The position numbers were made by a program, and so were the translations under genes. 64,000 nt of DNA from Mycolicibacterium insubricum (GTDB lineage Bacteria; Actinomycetota; Actinomycetes; Mycobacteriales; Mycobacteriaceae), in the NCBI RefSeq assembly GCF_010731615.1, contig NZ_AP022618.1:3968001-4032000 (forward strand). Reading direction: 5' to 3'. The notes below the pieces were generated by a model. The model did not search any database. It had not been told where the DNA came from and was given only the letters and a program-made list of their open reading frames with translations. Below are positions 17,783-28,771 of the stretch, in pieces (positions within the stretch are counted from its first letter, which is position 1; every line of letters starts with the position of its first letter).

Positions 17783-20700
17783 CTACGACAGCGTCGTGGT
17801 GTACTCCTGCCCGTCGCTGGTCTTGGTCCGCACCTTCATCGCCCCCGGCTCAATAACCAGGTCCTCTGCCACTAGCGTGCCCGGAAGAGTGCGGTACGTG
17901 ACGGGCTGGTCCGGGCGAACGATCTCGACAACGGTGTTGCCGTGCCCATCGGGACGCAGGAGGAACAGGCCGTTGGCCCGCGGCTGGCCGTCCGGACCCA
18001 GCCCCAGGTCGGGAACCACCATCCGGCCCTCAGCCGGATCATTGATGTCCTGATCCACCCGGACAACCGTGCCGGTGTGATCGGCGACGACGAGAAAGTA
18101 GCCTTCGGAGCTCGCCTGCCCCACCAACACCATGTAGATATTGCCGTCACCCGAAACCACCGAAGTTCCCTGGGACACAAGCGCCTCAATGGGTTGTCCC
18201 TGCATGTCCGTGACTTGAGTCGTCGGCTTGGCTCCGTCGGCACCGATGATCGTGAGGTAGCTGGAATAGGCTTTAGTCTCGGGATCCTGGTCGACGGAAG
18301 GCGCGTAGATCGCACCATTCGGGCCGGTCAGCAGCTCCATCACTACGTGTGGAAGCTTGATCGGCTGCCCGACAGAGCCGTCGACATTGATGGGGTAGAG
18401 CGACGTCTCGTGGGTCGCGACATTCGCGGCGAGGGCATAAGCCTTGTCACCCGCGATGAACACAGAGTTCGGATAGTCCCCAATGACCTGAGTGGTACCG
18501 CGTTGCGTCCCGTCGGGACCGATCACCGCGACACGCATCGTTGTGTCGTCAGCAGATCCGACGGAGGTGCTGATATAGGCCGTGCCGTCGGAGGTGAAGA
18601 CCGGGGTCTGCAGCGAGTTCGGCCGTCCGTCGATGGCGATGGGTGTCCCCACAAGGCCGTCGGCGCCAAGCGCGTACACCTGGCTGCTGGCGTTGTCGCC
18701 CTCGCCCGCGGTGGTGACGACGACCGCGGTGCCGTGCGGACCAGCGGCGACCGGACTCACCGGGAAGCCGGGCGGCGCCGGGGGGGTAACCGGCTTTCCC
18801 TCTAGGTCAACGGTTTCGGTCAGATTACCGTCTTTGAAGATCGCGACGTGGCCGGCCGACGCCTGGTCACACGTGGCACCGGTGCAGGTTGCCTGATAGG
18901 CCATGCCTTCGGTGCCGATCACGACGTTGCCCATCGCGGTTCCGGAAACCGTCGTAACCACGGGATTTCCATTGCCGTCGATGACCGTCACATGTGTCAC
19001 CGGGCCACTGGGTTCGGGCTCGCTGAATGCGGCCATCCGGAGTATCCCGGGGTTGCTCTCCCCTTCCGGCGCGCCGCCGGAACCCGTGCCGTCTGCCGTG
19101 CTGGTGACGTACGCGTTTCCCGCGCCGTCGAAGACGATGACTCCGGTCGGCGTGCCGGCGATGTCGATCGGCTCGCTGAAATTCCCCTTCTTGTCGAGGA
19201 TGACGACCCGGCTCTGGGTTGCGCCATCGGGGGATCCCACCATCTGGTACAGCGATCCCGTGACGGGGTTCAGCACCGGGTCACCGGTCGCACCGGCCGG
19301 CGGCTCAACGATGTGGACGGTGGCATTGCCATCCCCGTCGTACTCGGTGATCTTGATGAACGTAGTACCGGCGTGTTCGCCTTCCGTGTACTCGCCGGGC
19401 TGATATTTGACCCCGTTGCCGATGAGCGGTGCTCCGGTCGGCTTCGCACCGTCTTTGGTGTTCAACGCAACTTCAATAGGGTTCGTTGTGACGGTTCCAC
19501 CTTGACCGTCAGCGAAGCCGAAGCTGAAGTTGTCCGTGGCCAACGCCTCGGGTATCTCGCTACTCGGGTCTTGCTGATACGTGTAGCCGAATCGTGTGGT
19601 CCCCGGTTCATCAGTTGCCACGGGGTCGTCGAGGGTGACCGCTCCGTACTTGGGTTCTGCTGCCAGTGTCGGCCGCACCTCGTCACCGTCGGGATCCTTG
19701 ACGATGACGTAGCCGGTGACCTTGCCTGCTTCGTCGGGATCCGACTGCCAGAAATCAACGATCTTCGGAGCCTGGTTCTGGTCAACCTGCGCTGGCGTCA
19801 CGTTGATTTGGTAGCTCTGCGTGACGGTGTGTCCGCCGCCGTTCAACAGGTTGGTTAGGCCATGGAGGTGGAATCCGCTGTCGGCGTCGCTGGCGGTCAC
19901 GGCGAGGTTCACCGGCTTGGCGGGGTCAACCTCGGTCACCGTGAAGGATCCGTCGGAATGTACTTCAACGGAACCGTTGTCACTGGTTGCGGTGTACTTC
20001 AGCGCATCCCCGTTGACGTCAGTGATGCCGAGGGTCCCGGCCACCGTCGTGCCGTCACCGGACACCGTCGTGATCGTCGGCTGAGCCGAAACGGTCGGAG
20101 TGTCATTGCCCAGGAACGACTCGATCCGCCGGTATCCCGCCCATGCGAGAGCGAACACCTGCCCGACGATCGGCAGGTCACCGGAATGATTGCTGGCATC
20201 CGGACTGTAGCCTAGAACGCCAAGCACACTGCGCAGCAGATCCCGAATCGGCTGTGCCGGCTTCTGACTCGAAGCTCCGGTCGTCACGATCGTCGCGCTC
20301 GCGCCGGCCGGAGCCTCACCTTCTTCGTCCTGCAACACCTGGTAGGAGACTGCAGAGGCGCCGCCCAGAGTAACGGGGGTGCCAGCACCGATCTCGGAGA
20401 TGCCCTGACTCCCAGCCGGGTTCGCGAACGCCGCCGTCAACCGAGCCAGCGACGCCGCGCCGACAGAAGGAGCCTTCTGCTCCACCTCAGCTACGACCCG
20501 TCCAACCCACCCCGCCAGCCGGTCCGCCGGTCGCGACGGCGCCCCAGCACCCAATGCCTGCCGCTCGCTCGACTGTCCCGGGGCCACCGCGGGGATGAGC
20601 ACTCTCGCCACACCCACCTCGGGCACAGCCGGAACCCCGGCATCCAGAACGTCCGACCCGACGGCCGACTCCACGACACCCGTGATGCCGGCATCTGCAG

Positions 20701-21190
20701 GCAGCGAGAATGCACGCTTCACCCGTAGGGATGGCTCCCGCAGCGCGCCGACAACGCTCCGAAGTCCAGTCCCCTTATCCCCCAGAGAAAATCGATCACG
20801 GGTCCGCTGCGAAGAACGCCCGGCCGCGGGAAGGACCGAGCCTAGGTCCCTGGACACCACACTGGGCACCGACCCCGCAGCACTGCCGGGACCGCGGCCG
20901 CTCGGAGCGGGATCCGGCGCCACCCGCGTGTCATCGACACTCGCCGTCGCATCGCGGTTGGCGACCGTTCCGACCACGCGCGGGACCGTCAGCCGCGAAC
21001 GGTCGGGGCTATCTGTACCGCGCGCCTTCGGCCCCTTGGGCTCGGAGCGATGGTGCCCACCACGATCAGAACTATTCGTCGGGCCGTCGTCGGCAAAGGC
21101 GATGCCACACCCGCCGGCGGCCACCGCGCCACCGATACCCAGCGCAACCGCCAACGCACCGACCCGACCAACGATGTTTTCAGAGCTCAT
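17783..21190 (-). CDS. Large exported protein with Ig/VCBS-like domain and repeat-rich C-terminal half
   Basis: This 1135-residue protein has a long signal peptide (about 1-35, ending GCGIAFADDG). A Ser/Pro/Arg-rich, probably disordered stretch follows to about 330. A Gly-Asp-rich VCBS/cadherin-like domain (ITDVNGDALKYTATSDNGSV, then VHSDGSFTVTEVDPAK) is followed by a second bacterial Ig-like unit at roughly 375-590. The rest, about 600-1120, has recurring GADG, GPDG and VSGDG turns typical of beta-propeller-like surface repeats. ATG 21190 is chosen because the signal peptide starts there; GTG 21193 or the ORF start at 21220 are alternatives. It is probably a cell-wall or secreted protein. 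A candidate iron box lies just upstream. Its stop codon abuts the VapB remnant. Confidence 0.82.
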   Translation of the reverse strand: MSSENIVGRVGALAVALGIGGAVAAGGCGIAFADDGPTNSSDRGGHHRSEPKGPKARGTDSPDRSRLTVPRVVGTVANRDATASVDDTRVAPDPAPSGRGPGSAAGSVPSVVSRDLGSVLPAAGRSSQRTRDRFSLGDKGTGLRSVVGALREPSLRVKRAFSLPADAGITGVVESAVGSDVLDAGVPAVPEVGVARVLIPAVAPGQSSERQALGAGAPSRPADRLAGWVGRVVAEVEQKAPSVGAASLARLTAAFANPAGSQGISEIGAGTPVTLGGASAVSYQVLQDEEGEAPAGASATIVTTGASSQKPAQPIRDLLRSVLGVLGYSPDASNHSGDLPIVGQVFALAWAGYRRIESFLGNDTPTVSAQPTITTVSGDGTTVAGTLGITDVNGDALKYTATSDNGSVEVHSDGSFTVTEVDPAKPVNLAVTASDADSGFHLHGLTNLLNGGGHTVTQSYQINVTPAQVDQNQAPKIVDFWQSDPDEAGKVTGYVIVKDPDGDEVRPTLAAEPKYGAVTLDDPVATDEPGTTRFGYTYQQDPSSEIPEALATDNFSFGFADGQGGTVTTNPIEVALNTKDGAKPTGAPLIGNGVKYQPGEYTEGEHAGTTFIKITEYDGDGNATVHIVEPPAGATGDPVLNPVTGSLYQMVGSPDGATQSRVVILDKKGNFSEPIDIAGTPTGVIVFDGAGNAYVTSTADGTGSGGAPEGESNPGILRMAAFSEPEPSGPVTHVTVIDGNGNPVVTTVSGTAMGNVVIGTEGMAYQATCTGATCDQASAGHVAIFKDGNLTETVDLEGKPVTPPAPPGFPVSPVAAGPHGTAVVVTTAGEGDNASSQVYALGADGLVGTPIAIDGRPNSLQTPVFTSDGTAYISTSVGSADDTTMRVAVIGPDGTQRGTTQVIGDYPNSVFIAGDKAYALAANVATHETSLYPINVDGSVGQPIKLPHVVMELLTGPNGAIYAPSVDQDPETKAYSSYLTIIGADGAKPTTQVTDMQGQPIEALVSQGTSVVSGDGNIYMVLVGQASSEGYFLVVADHTGTVVRVDQDINDPAEGRMVVPDLGLGPDGQPRANGLFLLRPDGHGNTVVEIVRPDQPVTYRTLPGTLVAEDLVIEPGAMKVRTKTSDGQEYTTTLS

Positions 21191-21222
21191 CACGCCCCCG
21201 CCCCTAAGGAGCACCCCCAAGG

Positions 21223-21241
21223 TGACTCTAGGCTTACCTTA
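21223..21241 (-). promoter_or_regulatory. Candidate IdeR iron box upstream of the large exported protein
   Basis: TGACTCTAGGCTTACCTTA agrees at 15 of 19 positions with the IdeR consensus TWAGGTWAGSCTWACCTWA; the right half (GCTTACCTTA) is a full match and the left half is poor. It lies 33-51 nt upstream of the start at 21190, a typical repressor position. This suggests iron-regulated expression but is not proof. Confidence 0.35.
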
Positions 21242-21312
21242 GCTGAGATTTTGCTGAGTATGCATGAATTCCTGCGAAACTAAGCCTGTACCGCTATGTC
21301 GCTCACGGAGCG

Positions 21313-21676
21313 ATGGCGACCGACAAGGGCGGGAGGTTCATCACGGTCAGCTGCAGGTGCTTTCCCGCCCACAAGGTGTCGCGGAAAGCCCTGTTGGCCA
21401 GCGTCGCGACCTCGATGTTGACCGTGAACGGTTCGGGTCCGCGGCGTGGTCGGCGGTGAGATCCACGACGACCACGACCAGTTCAGCCGAGTGGAATCGG
21501 GCAAGACCAAGGTCGTCATGGGCCCCGGCAAGGACGACTTCACGTTCGAGGAAACCGTCGGCGACGACGACCTGAAGCTCTACTCCCTCTACGGCCCCGC
21601 CGAGCACCTCCCCGACACCCGGCACGAGACCTTCCCCGACGCCGACGCGGACCCGCAGGAAACCGACCTGGCCTGA
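21313..21676 (+). pseudogene. Cupin pseudogene with internal inversion and deletion
   Basis: This is a paralogue of the cupin at 16936. It starts in the same orientation (ATG, then ACCGACAAGGG). Next, 21330-21439 is inverted: read on the minus strand it gives PEPFTVNIEVATLANRAFRD then TLWAGKHLQLTVMNLPP. From about 21441 the plus orientation resumes (VVGGEIHDDHDQFSRVESGK) to the normal end DPQETDLA. Cupin motif 2 is missing: 57 bp between two copies of GTCGGCGACGAC in the intact gene are gone. It cannot encode a working cupin. Confidence 0.9.
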
Positions 21677-21727
21677 CCGATACACCCAAGCGGTCGTTTT
21701 CAGACTTGCCAAATGTCCAAGCTTAGG

Positions 21728-22528
21728 TCACACCACCCCTAGGCCCATAGCGACCTGCCAGCTGCCAACCAGGATTAGGAGCGTCGCAAGGATCTGCCGG
21801 CGATATTTCCGCGTTCGTTCGTGTATTGGCTCCACCACAGCCCGAGCCTTTGCCGGTGCGATCCAATAGCCGACCAGCACAATCTCGAACATCGCAAAGG
21901 CCAACAACACGAACGCCACGGCGGCAAGAAGCTGCACAAATATGGAGTTACCTGAAAAGACAATCGCCGTATCGATGAATAAAATCGCCTCTGGCGCGAT
22001 GAACGTCAGCATACCGAAGGCAAACACTATCTTCAGGTTATCGCTTTCCCATGCATCGTAGAGGCGCGACGCCAGCCGTCGGATGACCGCGTTGTTCTTC
22101 GACATCAAGCCCTCGAGTAGTGCTTTGCCCGATGATGATTCAGCCCCTATCTCCGCATCTGCGAGGGGCTTCGGCACCGACCGCCCACCGGCTGTCGCAG
22201 CGCCCTGACGTTCCCGACCTTTCACCCAAGGACGCACCATCACCACTACGGCGATCAGCAAAGTGAGCACACCCAAGCCCAGCAATACATATCGGACAAC
22301 CGGGCTTTGGTCTGGATGCAGATCCTCTGCAAAGGATCGGAATCCCGGAACGAAATGCAATAGGACTAGCGGGATTAACATAGCTGGCAAATTCGTCGTC
22401 ATGAGCCCCAGCCAGTACACGAACAGGCTGGGCAGCGGACGAGGACGGGAAAGCAGGAGCAGAATTACCCCCAGCATCACCGGATTCAGGGCACCCACCA
22501 TTGCTAAGCCGACTACCGTCCCCCACAT
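21728..22528 (-). CDS. gap: Gap-family (GPL-addressing protein-like) integral membrane protein
   Basis: This 266-residue protein has about six membrane helices (near 2-25, 35-58, 75-98, 165-185, 195-220 and 240-262) and a charged central loop (about 100-160). Pattern and context match the Gap/Sap family, whose founding member is needed to bring glycopeptidolipids to the surface in M. smegmatis. It is the last gene of the lipopeptide cluster, 16 nt after the second mmpL. I chose ATG 22528 (MWGTVVGLAMVGALNPVMLG) because the helix starts there; upstream in-frame codons overlap mmpL. It probably acts with the MmpL proteins to export the lipopeptide. Confidence 0.85.
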   Translation of the reverse strand: MWGTVVGLAMVGALNPVMLGVILLLLSRPRPLPSLFVYWLGLMTTNLPAMLIPLVLLHFVPGFRSFAEDLHPDQSPVVRYVLLGLGVLTLLIAVVVMVRPWVKGRERQGAATAGGRSVPKPLADAEIGAESSSGKALLEGLMSKNNAVIRRLASRLYDAWESDNLKIVFAFGMLTFIAPEAILFIDTAIVFSGNSIFVQLLAAVAFVLLAFAMFEIVLVGYWIAPAKARAVVEPIHERTRKYRRQILATLLILVGSWQVAMGLGVV

Positions 22529-22544
22529 CGCCTGCGAACCTACC

Positions 22545-25460
22545 TCAACCGCCGACCTGTGGCTCCGTGGTCGGGGCGCCGACTTCCGAAAGCGGTCGTT
22601 CGCCCAACAGCAGAGCCCGCGCAACCGGTCGAGGCGCCAGGTCACGCAGGAGGAAACTGGCCGGCCGCGGCCTGACCCGCTGCGGCCACCAGAACCAACG
22701 GCCTAGTAGGGCAGCGATCGAGGGCGTGATGAAGGACCGCACGATGAACGTGTCCACCAACAGGCCGAGACCGATGGTGGTTCCCACCTGACCGATGATC
22801 CGCAGATCGCTGACCACCATTGACATCATGGTGAATCCGAAGACAAGGCCTGCCGAAGAGACGACCTTGCCGGAACCACCCATCGCGCGAATAATCCCGG
22901 TGCTGATCCCTGCGGAAATCTCCTCCTTCATCCGCGACACGAGGAGCAGGTTGTAGTCCGATCCAACCGCCAGCAGGATGATTACCGACATTGCTAGCAC
23001 CATCCAGTGCAGGTTGATGCCCAGGATGTGTTGCCAGACCAGTACCGACAAGCCGAAGGACGCACCCAGCGAAAGTGCTACCGTGCCCACGATGACCAAC
23101 GCGGCCACCAGGCTGCGCGTAATGATCAACATGATGATGAAAATGAGGCAGAGGGCAGCGATGCCGGCGATCCAAAGATCGTAGGTGGATCCGTCCTGCC
23201 AATCCTTGGCCGTCGCCGCCGCACCCGCCAGAGAGACCTGACTATTCGCCAGCGGCGTCCCCTTGACAGCCTCTTCGGCCGCCGTTTTGATCTGGTCGAC
23301 CCGCTTAATCCCATCGGGGGTCGCCGGATCACCGCGATGCGAGATGATGAATCGTACCGCCTTGCCGTCCGGCGACAGGAACAGCTTCATCGCTCGCTGA
23401 AAGTCCTTGTTCTTGAAGACTTCCGGCGGTAAATAAAAGGATTCGTCGCTCTTCGCCTCGTCGAATGCCCGGCCCATCTCGGTAGCGTCCTGGGTCATCT
23501 CGTTGACCTGATCCAGACTGCTCGACATGGTGCTGTGCATGGTCAGCATCATGGCCCGCATGGACTTCATGAACGTGATCATCTTCGGGAACTGGGCGAC
23601 CATTTGTGGCATTAGCGCATCGAGGGTTCCGTAGTCCTCAACCATTTGCTTCAGGTTTTCGCGGGTTGCCACAGTCATATCGATCGTGTCGAAAAGTCCA
23701 CGGGTAGACCAACAGATCGGAATGTTGTAGCAGTGCGGCTCCCAGTAGAAGTAACTACGCACCGGCCTGAAAGCATCGTCAAACGCGGCAAGGTTGTCGA
23801 CCATGTCTACAAGCAACTGGTACGACTTCTGCATATCCCCATACAGCCGATGACTGGCGTTCGCCATCTCTGTGGTAATCGCATATTGGTTCTCCATAAC
23901 GGAAATCATCTTCGTCATGTCCGCGGCCTGTAGCAGCATGTCATCGTTGCGCACCTGCTGGAATTTAAGCACCTGGGTCTGGCCAGCGGTTTGCAGACTG
24001 AGCAGGAAGGGAATCGATGTCCGCTCGATCGGCGTCCCCTCCGGACGTGTGATCCCCTGCACCAGAGAAACTCCGTGGACCCGGAAAACCGCCTTTGCGA
24101 TCTTGTTGATCACCAGGAAATCTGCGGGATTGCGCAGGTCATGGTCGGCCTCGACCAACAACACATCCGGCATCAACCGGGATTGCGAGAAGTGGCGTTC
24201 TGCAGCCAGGAATCCCTCGTTGGCCGGAATGTGGTTCGGTAGGTACTGCCGATCATTGTAACTGGTCCGGTAACCAGGAAGAGCCAACAACCCGACCATC
24301 AGCACGGCGCAGGAAGCAACCAGTATGGGCGCGGGCCAACGCACGATTGCGGTACCGATTCCCCGCCAGCGCCGCCCCAAAGCCTTGCGCCTAGGATCCA
24401 GCAGCCCCGCACCACCAGCAAGTACCAGCACCGCCGGCACCAGGGTGATGCCGACCAGCACCAGAACAACCATGCCGACCGCGCACGGCACAGCGATCGT
24501 GGAGAAATATGGGAGTCGCGCCAATTTCAGGCAAAGGAGCGCTCCTGCGATCGTCAGGCCCGATGCGAGCACGACAGGCGTTACGCTGCGGAACGCAGTG
24601 AAATAGGCCCTTTCCGGATCCTCACCGCTGCGCCGCGCCTCTTGATACCGCCCGAAGTAGAAAATTCCATAGTCGGTACCCGCGGCCATCCCGAGGGAGA
24701 CCAAAAGGTTGACTGAAAACATCGAGAGCTGAACCAACTCGTGGTCGCCCAGCAAGGCGATTACCCCACGCGCCATACCCAATTCGATTCCGACGGTTGT
24801 CAGGAGTAACGCTGAGACGACCAGTGACCGGTAGATGAGCAGCAACATCGTCAGGATGATCACCACCGTCACCACGGTGATTTTTATGATCGAGTCGTTG
24901 CCGCTGTGCTGCATATCCGACATGAGCGGTGCAGCACCCGTGACATAGACTTCGACGCCGGCCGGCGGCGATATCCTGTCGACGATGGCGTGAATCGCCG
25001 CGAGGGACTCCTCGCCGGCTGGCGTGCCCTGGTCACCGGTAAGGTTCAACTGCACATACGCAGCCTTGCCGTCGGGGCTCTGCATACCCGATGCGGTGAG
25101 CGGATCGCCCCACAGATCCTGGACGTGTTGGACGTGCGCAGGATCGTCCTGCAACGCGCGAACTAGATTGTCGTAGTATCCGTGAGATTCCGGGCCGAGC
25201 GGGTCCTTGCCCTCCAGAATGATCATCGCAGAGCTGTCCGAGTCGGATTCCTGGAAGTCCCGGCCGATCCGGGCTAAGGCTTGTGCCGAGGGCGAGTCCT
25301 TGGGTATCAGTGCCACCGAGGCATCGCGCTCGACCCGCTCCAGTGATGGGACAGCGAAGGTAAGAACCAGCGTCAGGCCTATCCAGGCCAGAAGGATGGG
25401 GACCGCGAATCGGCGAATGAACCGGGCGATGAACGACGGTGCGGAATTCTGGGTACTCAT
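22545..25460 (-). CDS. MmpL-family RND transporter, second copy
   Basis: This 971-residue transporter has 12 predicted helices and two large extracytoplasmic domains, with the helical hairpin region (about 400-640) of MmpL4-type proteins. The proton-relay motifs are visible: [20 protein letters not shown] in the first half and [15 protein letters not shown] in the second. The C-terminus ends with the RRWFWWP-like [20 protein letters not shown] shared by MmpL4 proteins. It starts at ATG 25460, 12 nt after the preceding mmpL stop. Paired MmpL proteins with one MmpS export glycopeptidolipids in other mycobacteria, so the cargo here is probably the lipopeptide. Confidence 0.93.
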   Translation of the reverse strand: MSTQNSAPSFIARFIRRFAVPILLAWIGLTLVLTFAVPSLERVERDASVALIPKDSPSAQALARIGRDFQESDSDSSAMIILEGKDPLGPESHGYYDNLVRALQDDPAHVQHVQDLWGDPLTASGMQSPDGKAAYVQLNLTGDQGTPAGEESLAAIHAIVDRISPPAGVEVYVTGAAPLMSDMQHSGNDSIIKITVVTVVIILTMLLLIYRSLVVSALLLTTVGIELGMARGVIALLGDHELVQLSMFSVNLLVSLGMAAGTDYGIFYFGRYQEARRSGEDPERAYFTAFRSVTPVVLASGLTIAGALLCLKLARLPYFSTIAVPCAVGMVVLVLVGITLVPAVLVLAGGAGLLDPRRKALGRRWRGIGTAIVRWPAPILVASCAVLMVGLLALPGYRTSYNDRQYLPNHIPANEGFLAAERHFSQSRLMPDVLLVEADHDLRNPADFLVINKIAKAVFRVHGVSLVQGITRPEGTPIERTSIPFLLSLQTAGQTQVLKFQQVRNDDMLLQAADMTKMISVMENQYAITTEMANASHRLYGDMQKSYQLLVDMVDNLAAFDDAFRPVRSYFYWEPHCYNIPICWSTRGLFDTIDMTVATRENLKQMVEDYGTLDALMPQMVAQFPKMITFMKSMRAMMLTMHSTMSSSLDQVNEMTQDATEMGRAFDEAKSDESFYLPPEVFKNKDFQRAMKLFLSPDGKAVRFIISHRGDPATPDGIKRVDQIKTAAEEAVKGTPLANSQVSLAGAAATAKDWQDGSTYDLWIAGIAALCLIFIIMLIITRSLVAALVIVGTVALSLGASFGLSVLVWQHILGINLHWMVLAMSVIILLAVGSDYNLLLVSRMKEEISAGISTGIIRAMGGSGKVVSSAGLVFGFTMMSMVVSDLRIIGQVGTTIGLGLLVDTFIVRSFITPSIAALLGRWFWWPQRVRPRPASFLLRDLAPRPVARALLLGERPLSEVGAPTTEPQVGG

Positions 25461-25472
25461 GGGCGCCGGCCG

Positions 25473-28355
25473 CTAGTCCCTCAGAAGCAGGGCACGTACC
25501 AGCGGTCGAGGCCCGATCGGACGGAGCAACGCACTTGCCGGACGCCGCCGCACCCGCTGCGGCCACCAGAACCAACGCCCGAGCAGGGCAGCGATCGACG
25601 GAGTGATAAACGCCCGCACGATCATGGTGTCGAACAGCAGACCCATTCCTATCGTGATGCCCACCTGGCTGATGCTGAGCAGGTCGCTGACCACCATTGA
25701 CATCATTGTGAAGGCGAACACTAAGCCGGCCGCTGTGACAACCTTGCCGGTACCGGCCATCGCCCGGATGATTCCAGTGTCGATGCCGGCAGCCACTTCG
25801 TCCTTCATCCTGGATACCAGCATGAGGTTGTAGTCAGACCCGACCGCCAACAGTACGATCACCGACATCGCGAGCACCACCCAGTGGATCTGGATGCCGA
25901 GCAGGTGCTGCCAGAGCAGCACCGAGATACCGAAGGACGCGCCCAGAGAAATAGCCACCGTAGTGACGATGACCAGCGCTGCGACCAGGCTGCGAGTGAC
26001 CAGCAGCATAATGCTAAAAATCAGGCAGAATGCCGCAACCCCGGCGATCAGCAGGTCATAACGGGAGCCATCGACGAGATCCTTAACGCTTGCCGCCGTG
26101 CCCGCTAGAGCGACCTTCGAGCTCTCCAACGGCGTTCCTTTGAGCGCCTCCTCGGCCGCTGAAAGGATCGGCTCGACGTGCGCCATTCCCTCTGGAGTCA
26201 CGGGATCCGAGCGTTGGGTAACCAGGAAGCGAGCGGCCTTCCCATCCGGAGACATGAAGATCTGCATTACCCGCTTGAAGTCGTCATTCTGCAGCATCTC
26301 AGGCGGCAGGTAGAAGGAATCCTCATTGTGCGCGGCGTCGAAGGCTTTGCCCATGGCGGTCGCGTTGTCGGTCGATTCCTCTGTCTGGGCGAATATTCCG
26401 GTCATGGTTCCATGCATGGCTAGCATCATCGTCCGGGAATTCCGCATCGTTTGGATCATCGGCGGGAACTGGACGAGCATCTGCGGCATGATCGCATCCA
26501 GTTGCTTGATGTCGACAACGACGTCTTCAAGAACACCGGTTAACGTGTCGACTCCGTCGAGCGCATCGAACACCGATCTTATCGACCAACAGATCGGAAT
26601 ATCGAAACAGTGTGGCTCCCAATATAGGTAGTTGCGCAGTGGCCGCCAGAAGTCATCAAAGTCGGCGACGTGATCACGCAGTTCCTTGGTGGTCTCCGTC
26701 AACTCGACTGTGGTAGCTGTCATCCGGTGCGTGACGTCAGCCATCTCCTTCATGGTGTCGTACATCCGCTGCATGACATTGATCATGTTGGAAATGTCGT
26801 CCGCCTGTTTCAGCATGTCTTTCATGCGTTCCTGTTGGAACGGCAGGCTCAATCGTTGACTCGCGTTGGACATGCTGAGCATGAAGGGGATAGATGTGTG
26901 CTCGATCGGCTTGCCTTCCGGGCGCGTCACTGACTGCACATTTGCGATACCCGGAACTGCAAACACGCCCTTGGCCAATTTGTTGAGCACCAACAGATCC
27001 GCCGGATTGCGCATATCGCGGTCGGATTCCACCACAAGAAGATCCGGGACTGCCATGCGCGATTCCGGGAAATGTCGCGAGGCGGCGGCCAATCCCTGGC
27101 TTGCCGGGATGTCCTTCGGGATGAAGTCCTTGTCGCTGTAGCTAGGATTAAACCCGACAAGTGTCAACAGCCCAATCAGCGCGACCGACGACGATGCTAC
27201 AAAGACCGGACCGGGCCATCGGACGATCGCCGTCCCGATTCTGCGCCACCCCCGTGTCCGGATGGTGCGTTTCGGCTCGAACAGTCCAAATCGGCTACCT
27301 GCCGCCATCACGGCTGGGATCAACGTCAGTGCGACGGCGACGGCGACCAGAATGCCCAGTGCACCGGGCACGCCTAGGGGCTGGAAGAACGGCAGCCGGG
27401 TGAAATGCAGACAGAAGATGGCACCGGCGATAGTCACACCTGAAGCCAGCACGACCTTAGCCACCCCGCGGTAGGCCGTGTAGTAGGCACTCTCCCGGTC
27501 CTCCCCGGCTTGGCGCGCCTCTTGATAGCGTCCGACAAAGAAGATTCCGTAGTCGGTGCTGGCGGCGATGCCAACCGACACCAGTAGATTCACCACATAG
27601 GTGGTCAGCCCGACGATTCCGTGCAAGCCAAGGAACGCCACGATTCCGCGAGCGACTTGAAGCTGAACGAATACCATCAGCAGTAGGGCGATGACGCTGG
27701 TCACCGACCGGAGGACAATCAGCAACATCACGAAGATGACTGCGAAAGTCACCATAGTGATCAGCAAAACCGTGCGGTTACCGCTCTCACCCATATCGGC
27801 CACGACGGCGGCAGGTCCCGTGACATATGCCTGCACACCAGGTGGTGGCGGGGTGCCGTTGACAATGCGCTGCACTAGTTTGACCGATTCGGTCCCCGTC
27901 GCGTCACCCATCTTGCCCACCAGATTGAGCTGGACGTAGGCGGCCTTACCGTCGGCGCTCTGTGCGGCGCCAGCCGTCAGCGGGTCACCCCAAAAATCCT
28001 GCACGTGTTGCACGTGCTCGGGATCTGCCTTCAGCTGCCGGACCAGTGAGTTGTAGAACTCGTGCGCAGCGTCGCCGAGTTCGTCCTGGCCTTCGATAAC
28101 GACGACTGCCACGCTCTCCGAATTGGATTCGTGGAATAGCTCGCCCATTCGGGTCATGGCCTTGTACGAGGGAGCGTCCACCGGGCTCAGCGAAACGGAA
28201 TGCTCGCGCTCAACCTGCTCCAGCGGTGGAACCGCAACCGTCAGGAGCGCGGCGATCACGACCCATGCCAAGATGATCCAGACTGCGAATCGACGGGTCA
28301 GCCTGGCAGCGCGCGGCCTCGTCTCCGTCGCTCCTGTTGTCGGCACGGTACTCAT
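25473..28355 (-). CDS. MmpL-family RND transporter, first copy
   Basis: This 960-residue transporter is paralogous to the next gene and has the same layout: helix 1 at about 22-42, a first extracytoplasmic domain, helices 2-6 with [20 protein letters not shown], a second domain with paired cysteines ([14 protein letters not shown]), helices 7-12 with [15 protein letters not shown], and [20 protein letters not shown] near the end. ATG 28355 overlaps the mmpS stop (ATGA), so MmpS and MmpL are made together. The frame extends 165 nt further upstream, but that is antisense-like overlap with mmpS and is not used. It belongs to the MmpL4 branch linked to lipopeptide or siderophore export. Confidence 0.93.
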   Translation of the reverse strand: MSTVPTTGATETRPRAARLTRRFAVWIILAWVVIAALLTVAVPPLEQVEREHSVSLSPVDAPSYKAMTRMGELFHESNSESVAVVVIEGQDELGDAAHEFYNSLVRQLKADPEHVQHVQDFWGDPLTAGAAQSADGKAAYVQLNLVGKMGDATGTESVKLVQRIVNGTPPPPGVQAYVTGPAAVVADMGESGNRTVLLITMVTFAVIFVMLLIVLRSVTSVIALLLMVFVQLQVARGIVAFLGLHGIVGLTTYVVNLLVSVGIAASTDYGIFFVGRYQEARQAGEDRESAYYTAYRGVAKVVLASGVTIAGAIFCLHFTRLPFFQPLGVPGALGILVAVAVALTLIPAVMAAGSRFGLFEPKRTIRTRGWRRIGTAIVRWPGPVFVASSSVALIGLLTLVGFNPSYSDKDFIPKDIPASQGLAAASRHFPESRMAVPDLLVVESDRDMRNPADLLVLNKLAKGVFAVPGIANVQSVTRPEGKPIEHTSIPFMLSMSNASQRLSLPFQQERMKDMLKQADDISNMINVMQRMYDTMKEMADVTHRMTATTVELTETTKELRDHVADFDDFWRPLRNYLYWEPHCFDIPICWSIRSVFDALDGVDTLTGVLEDVVVDIKQLDAIMPQMLVQFPPMIQTMRNSRTMMLAMHGTMTGIFAQTEESTDNATAMGKAFDAAHNEDSFYLPPEMLQNDDFKRVMQIFMSPDGKAARFLVTQRSDPVTPEGMAHVEPILSAAEEALKGTPLESSKVALAGTAASVKDLVDGSRYDLLIAGVAAFCLIFSIMLLVTRSLVAALVIVTTVAISLGASFGISVLLWQHLLGIQIHWVVLAMSVIVLLAVGSDYNLMLVSRMKDEVAAGIDTGIIRAMAGTGKVVTAAGLVFAFTMMSMVVSDLLSISQVGITIGMGLLFDTMIVRAFITPSIAALLGRWFWWPQRVRRRPASALLRPIGPRPLVRALLLRD

Positions 28356-28771
28356 GCGGCTTTCAGCAGGCAGTAGGTCAGGGCACTCGGTTGATGCGTC
28401 ATCCGCTCGGATTTCACCTGGTCGTTGACGGTGATTCGGCAGCCGATGGTATCGCCATCGCTTTGTGCCATCAGGCTGCCGACCGCGGTCGTCTGAGCGA
28501 TGGTGAACGTCTCCGTCCAAGGCAACTTGACCCCTCGCAAGGTCTGAGGTTCCCCATCCCCATCGAAGTAGCTGATCATGGCCACCGTGCCCGGAGGACC
28601 AAAGACTTCGTAGGTCAGACGTTTCGGATCAAAGGACTTGCTGTCGGCAATCGGGGTGTCGGCGTATGACGGGCGCTTCGCCGAGCCGAAGACGCCGTGC
28701 AACCGCGCCACGGTGAAACCGCCGGCCACCAGCACGAGCACGATGACCAGCGGCACCCATATCCGCCCCAA
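28352..28771 (-). CDS. MmpS-family membrane accessory protein
   Basis: This short protein has one N-terminal helix ([20 protein letters not shown]) and a periplasmic domain with the MmpS signatures [39 protein letters not shown] and [10 protein letters not shown]; two Cys may pair. It resembles MmpS4. Start choice is odd. The usual ATG is missing. TTG 28771 gives 139 residues but has no ribosome site nearby. ATT at 28783 (I-F-K-A-L-G-R-I-W) is preceded at 8 nt by GGAGG and gives the expected N-terminal length, so an ATT start, or an ATG misread, is likely. It is coupled to mmpL by ATGA. Confidence 0.9.
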   Translation of the reverse strand: MGRIWVPLVIVLVLVAGGFTVARLHGVFGSAKRPSYADTPIADSKSFDPKRLTYEVFGPPGTVAMISYFDGDGEPQTLRGVKLPWTETFTIAQTTAVGSLMAQSDGDTIGCRITVNDQVKSERMTHQPSALTYCLLKAA

